Positions 63,928-64,000 of a stretch of DNA of 64,000 bases are shown piece by piece. A program made the position numbers and the translations under genes. Source of the stretch: Pseudomonadota bacterium (GTDB lineage: Bacteria; Pseudomonadota; Gammaproteobacteria; Burkholderiales; Burkholderiaceae_F); assembly GCA_021825945.1 (NCBI GenBank), contig JAKAFN010000008.1:1-64000 (forward strand). The letters are read 5' to 3'. The notes below the pieces were generated by a model. It made no database searches. It was not told the DNA's origin and saw only the letters and a list, made by a program, of their open reading frames with translations. The first letter of the stretch is position 1. Each line of letters opens with the position of its first letter.

Positions 63928-64000
63928 GCGCGGGCGGGCCGGATCGGTCTGCCCCGGGCAATCACCGTGATTGGTTTCCCAGCAGGAAGATCGCCGGTCG

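Noticed and set aside
1..64000. CRISPR arrays or complete insertion sequences
   Set aside because: No regularly spaced repeats of 24-40 bp and no transposase gene were seen; the only mobile genes are tyrosine recombinases.

Overview
The window is about 64 kb of GC-rich chromosome from a betaproteobacterium. The gene order argues for this: ybgC-tolQRAB-pal-cpoB, ribF-ileS-lspA-coaBC-dut, rpmB-rpmG, tsaD/rpsU-yqeY-dnaG-rpoD, and rne/rluC back to back. A PEP-CTERM protein and a Lys/Ala-rich N-terminal extension on RpoD fit the same group. A genus cannot be named from the sequence alone. Most of the window is core housekeeping sequence, interrupted by two accessory stretches and one metabolic cassette.

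Region 1 (1-6314). A PEP-CTERM exported protein (minus strand) lies left of a small integrative element of about 4.9 kb. The element sits in the 3' end of a tRNA-Lys gene and is bounded by a 68-bp direct repeat (1310-1377 and 6220-6287). It carries a P4-type tyrosine integrase and a HigB/RelE-type toxin with two overlapping HTH antitoxin-like genes. It also carries a decayed second copy of the first antitoxin, an unrecognised protein, a frameshifted small gene and a small lipoprotein. Short CCCCTACAT-type repeats near both ends look like integrase arm sites.

Region 2 (6454-18501). The Tol-Pal envelope operon runs on the minus strand. Divergent from it is an oligopeptide-type ABC transporter: a lipoprotein binding protein with a C-terminal membrane helix, two permeases, and one ATPase with two fused nucleotide-binding domains.

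Region 3 (18547-27730). An HD-GYP protein is followed by a [NiFe]-hydrogenase maturation cassette: a decayed hupH/hyaF remnant, rubredoxin, hypA, hypB, hypF, hypC, hypD, hypE and a NiCoT-type nickel permease. No hydrogenase structural genes are in the window.

Region 4 (27731-29778). This is a graveyard of broken accessory genes: a Fic fragment, the first residues of an AbiEii-like toxin, and an integrase that has lost the middle of its catalytic domain. It abuts tRNA-Cys and tRNA-Gly.

Region 5 (29877-54487). Housekeeping blocks: an SSS symporter, a thioredoxin-like protein, dut-coaBC-lspA-ileS-ribF (minus), purN-rsmB-mscS-desaturase (plus), rpmB-rpmG, an MFS transporter, radC, ispH-plsY, tsaD, rpsU-yqeY-dnaG-rpoD and tRNA-Ile2.

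Region 6 (54466-64000). A MarR-controlled FUSC/DUF1656/HlyD efflux operon is divergent from an alcohol dehydrogenase, with a perfect palindromic operator between them. After these come rne, rluC and a dispersed palindromic repeat.
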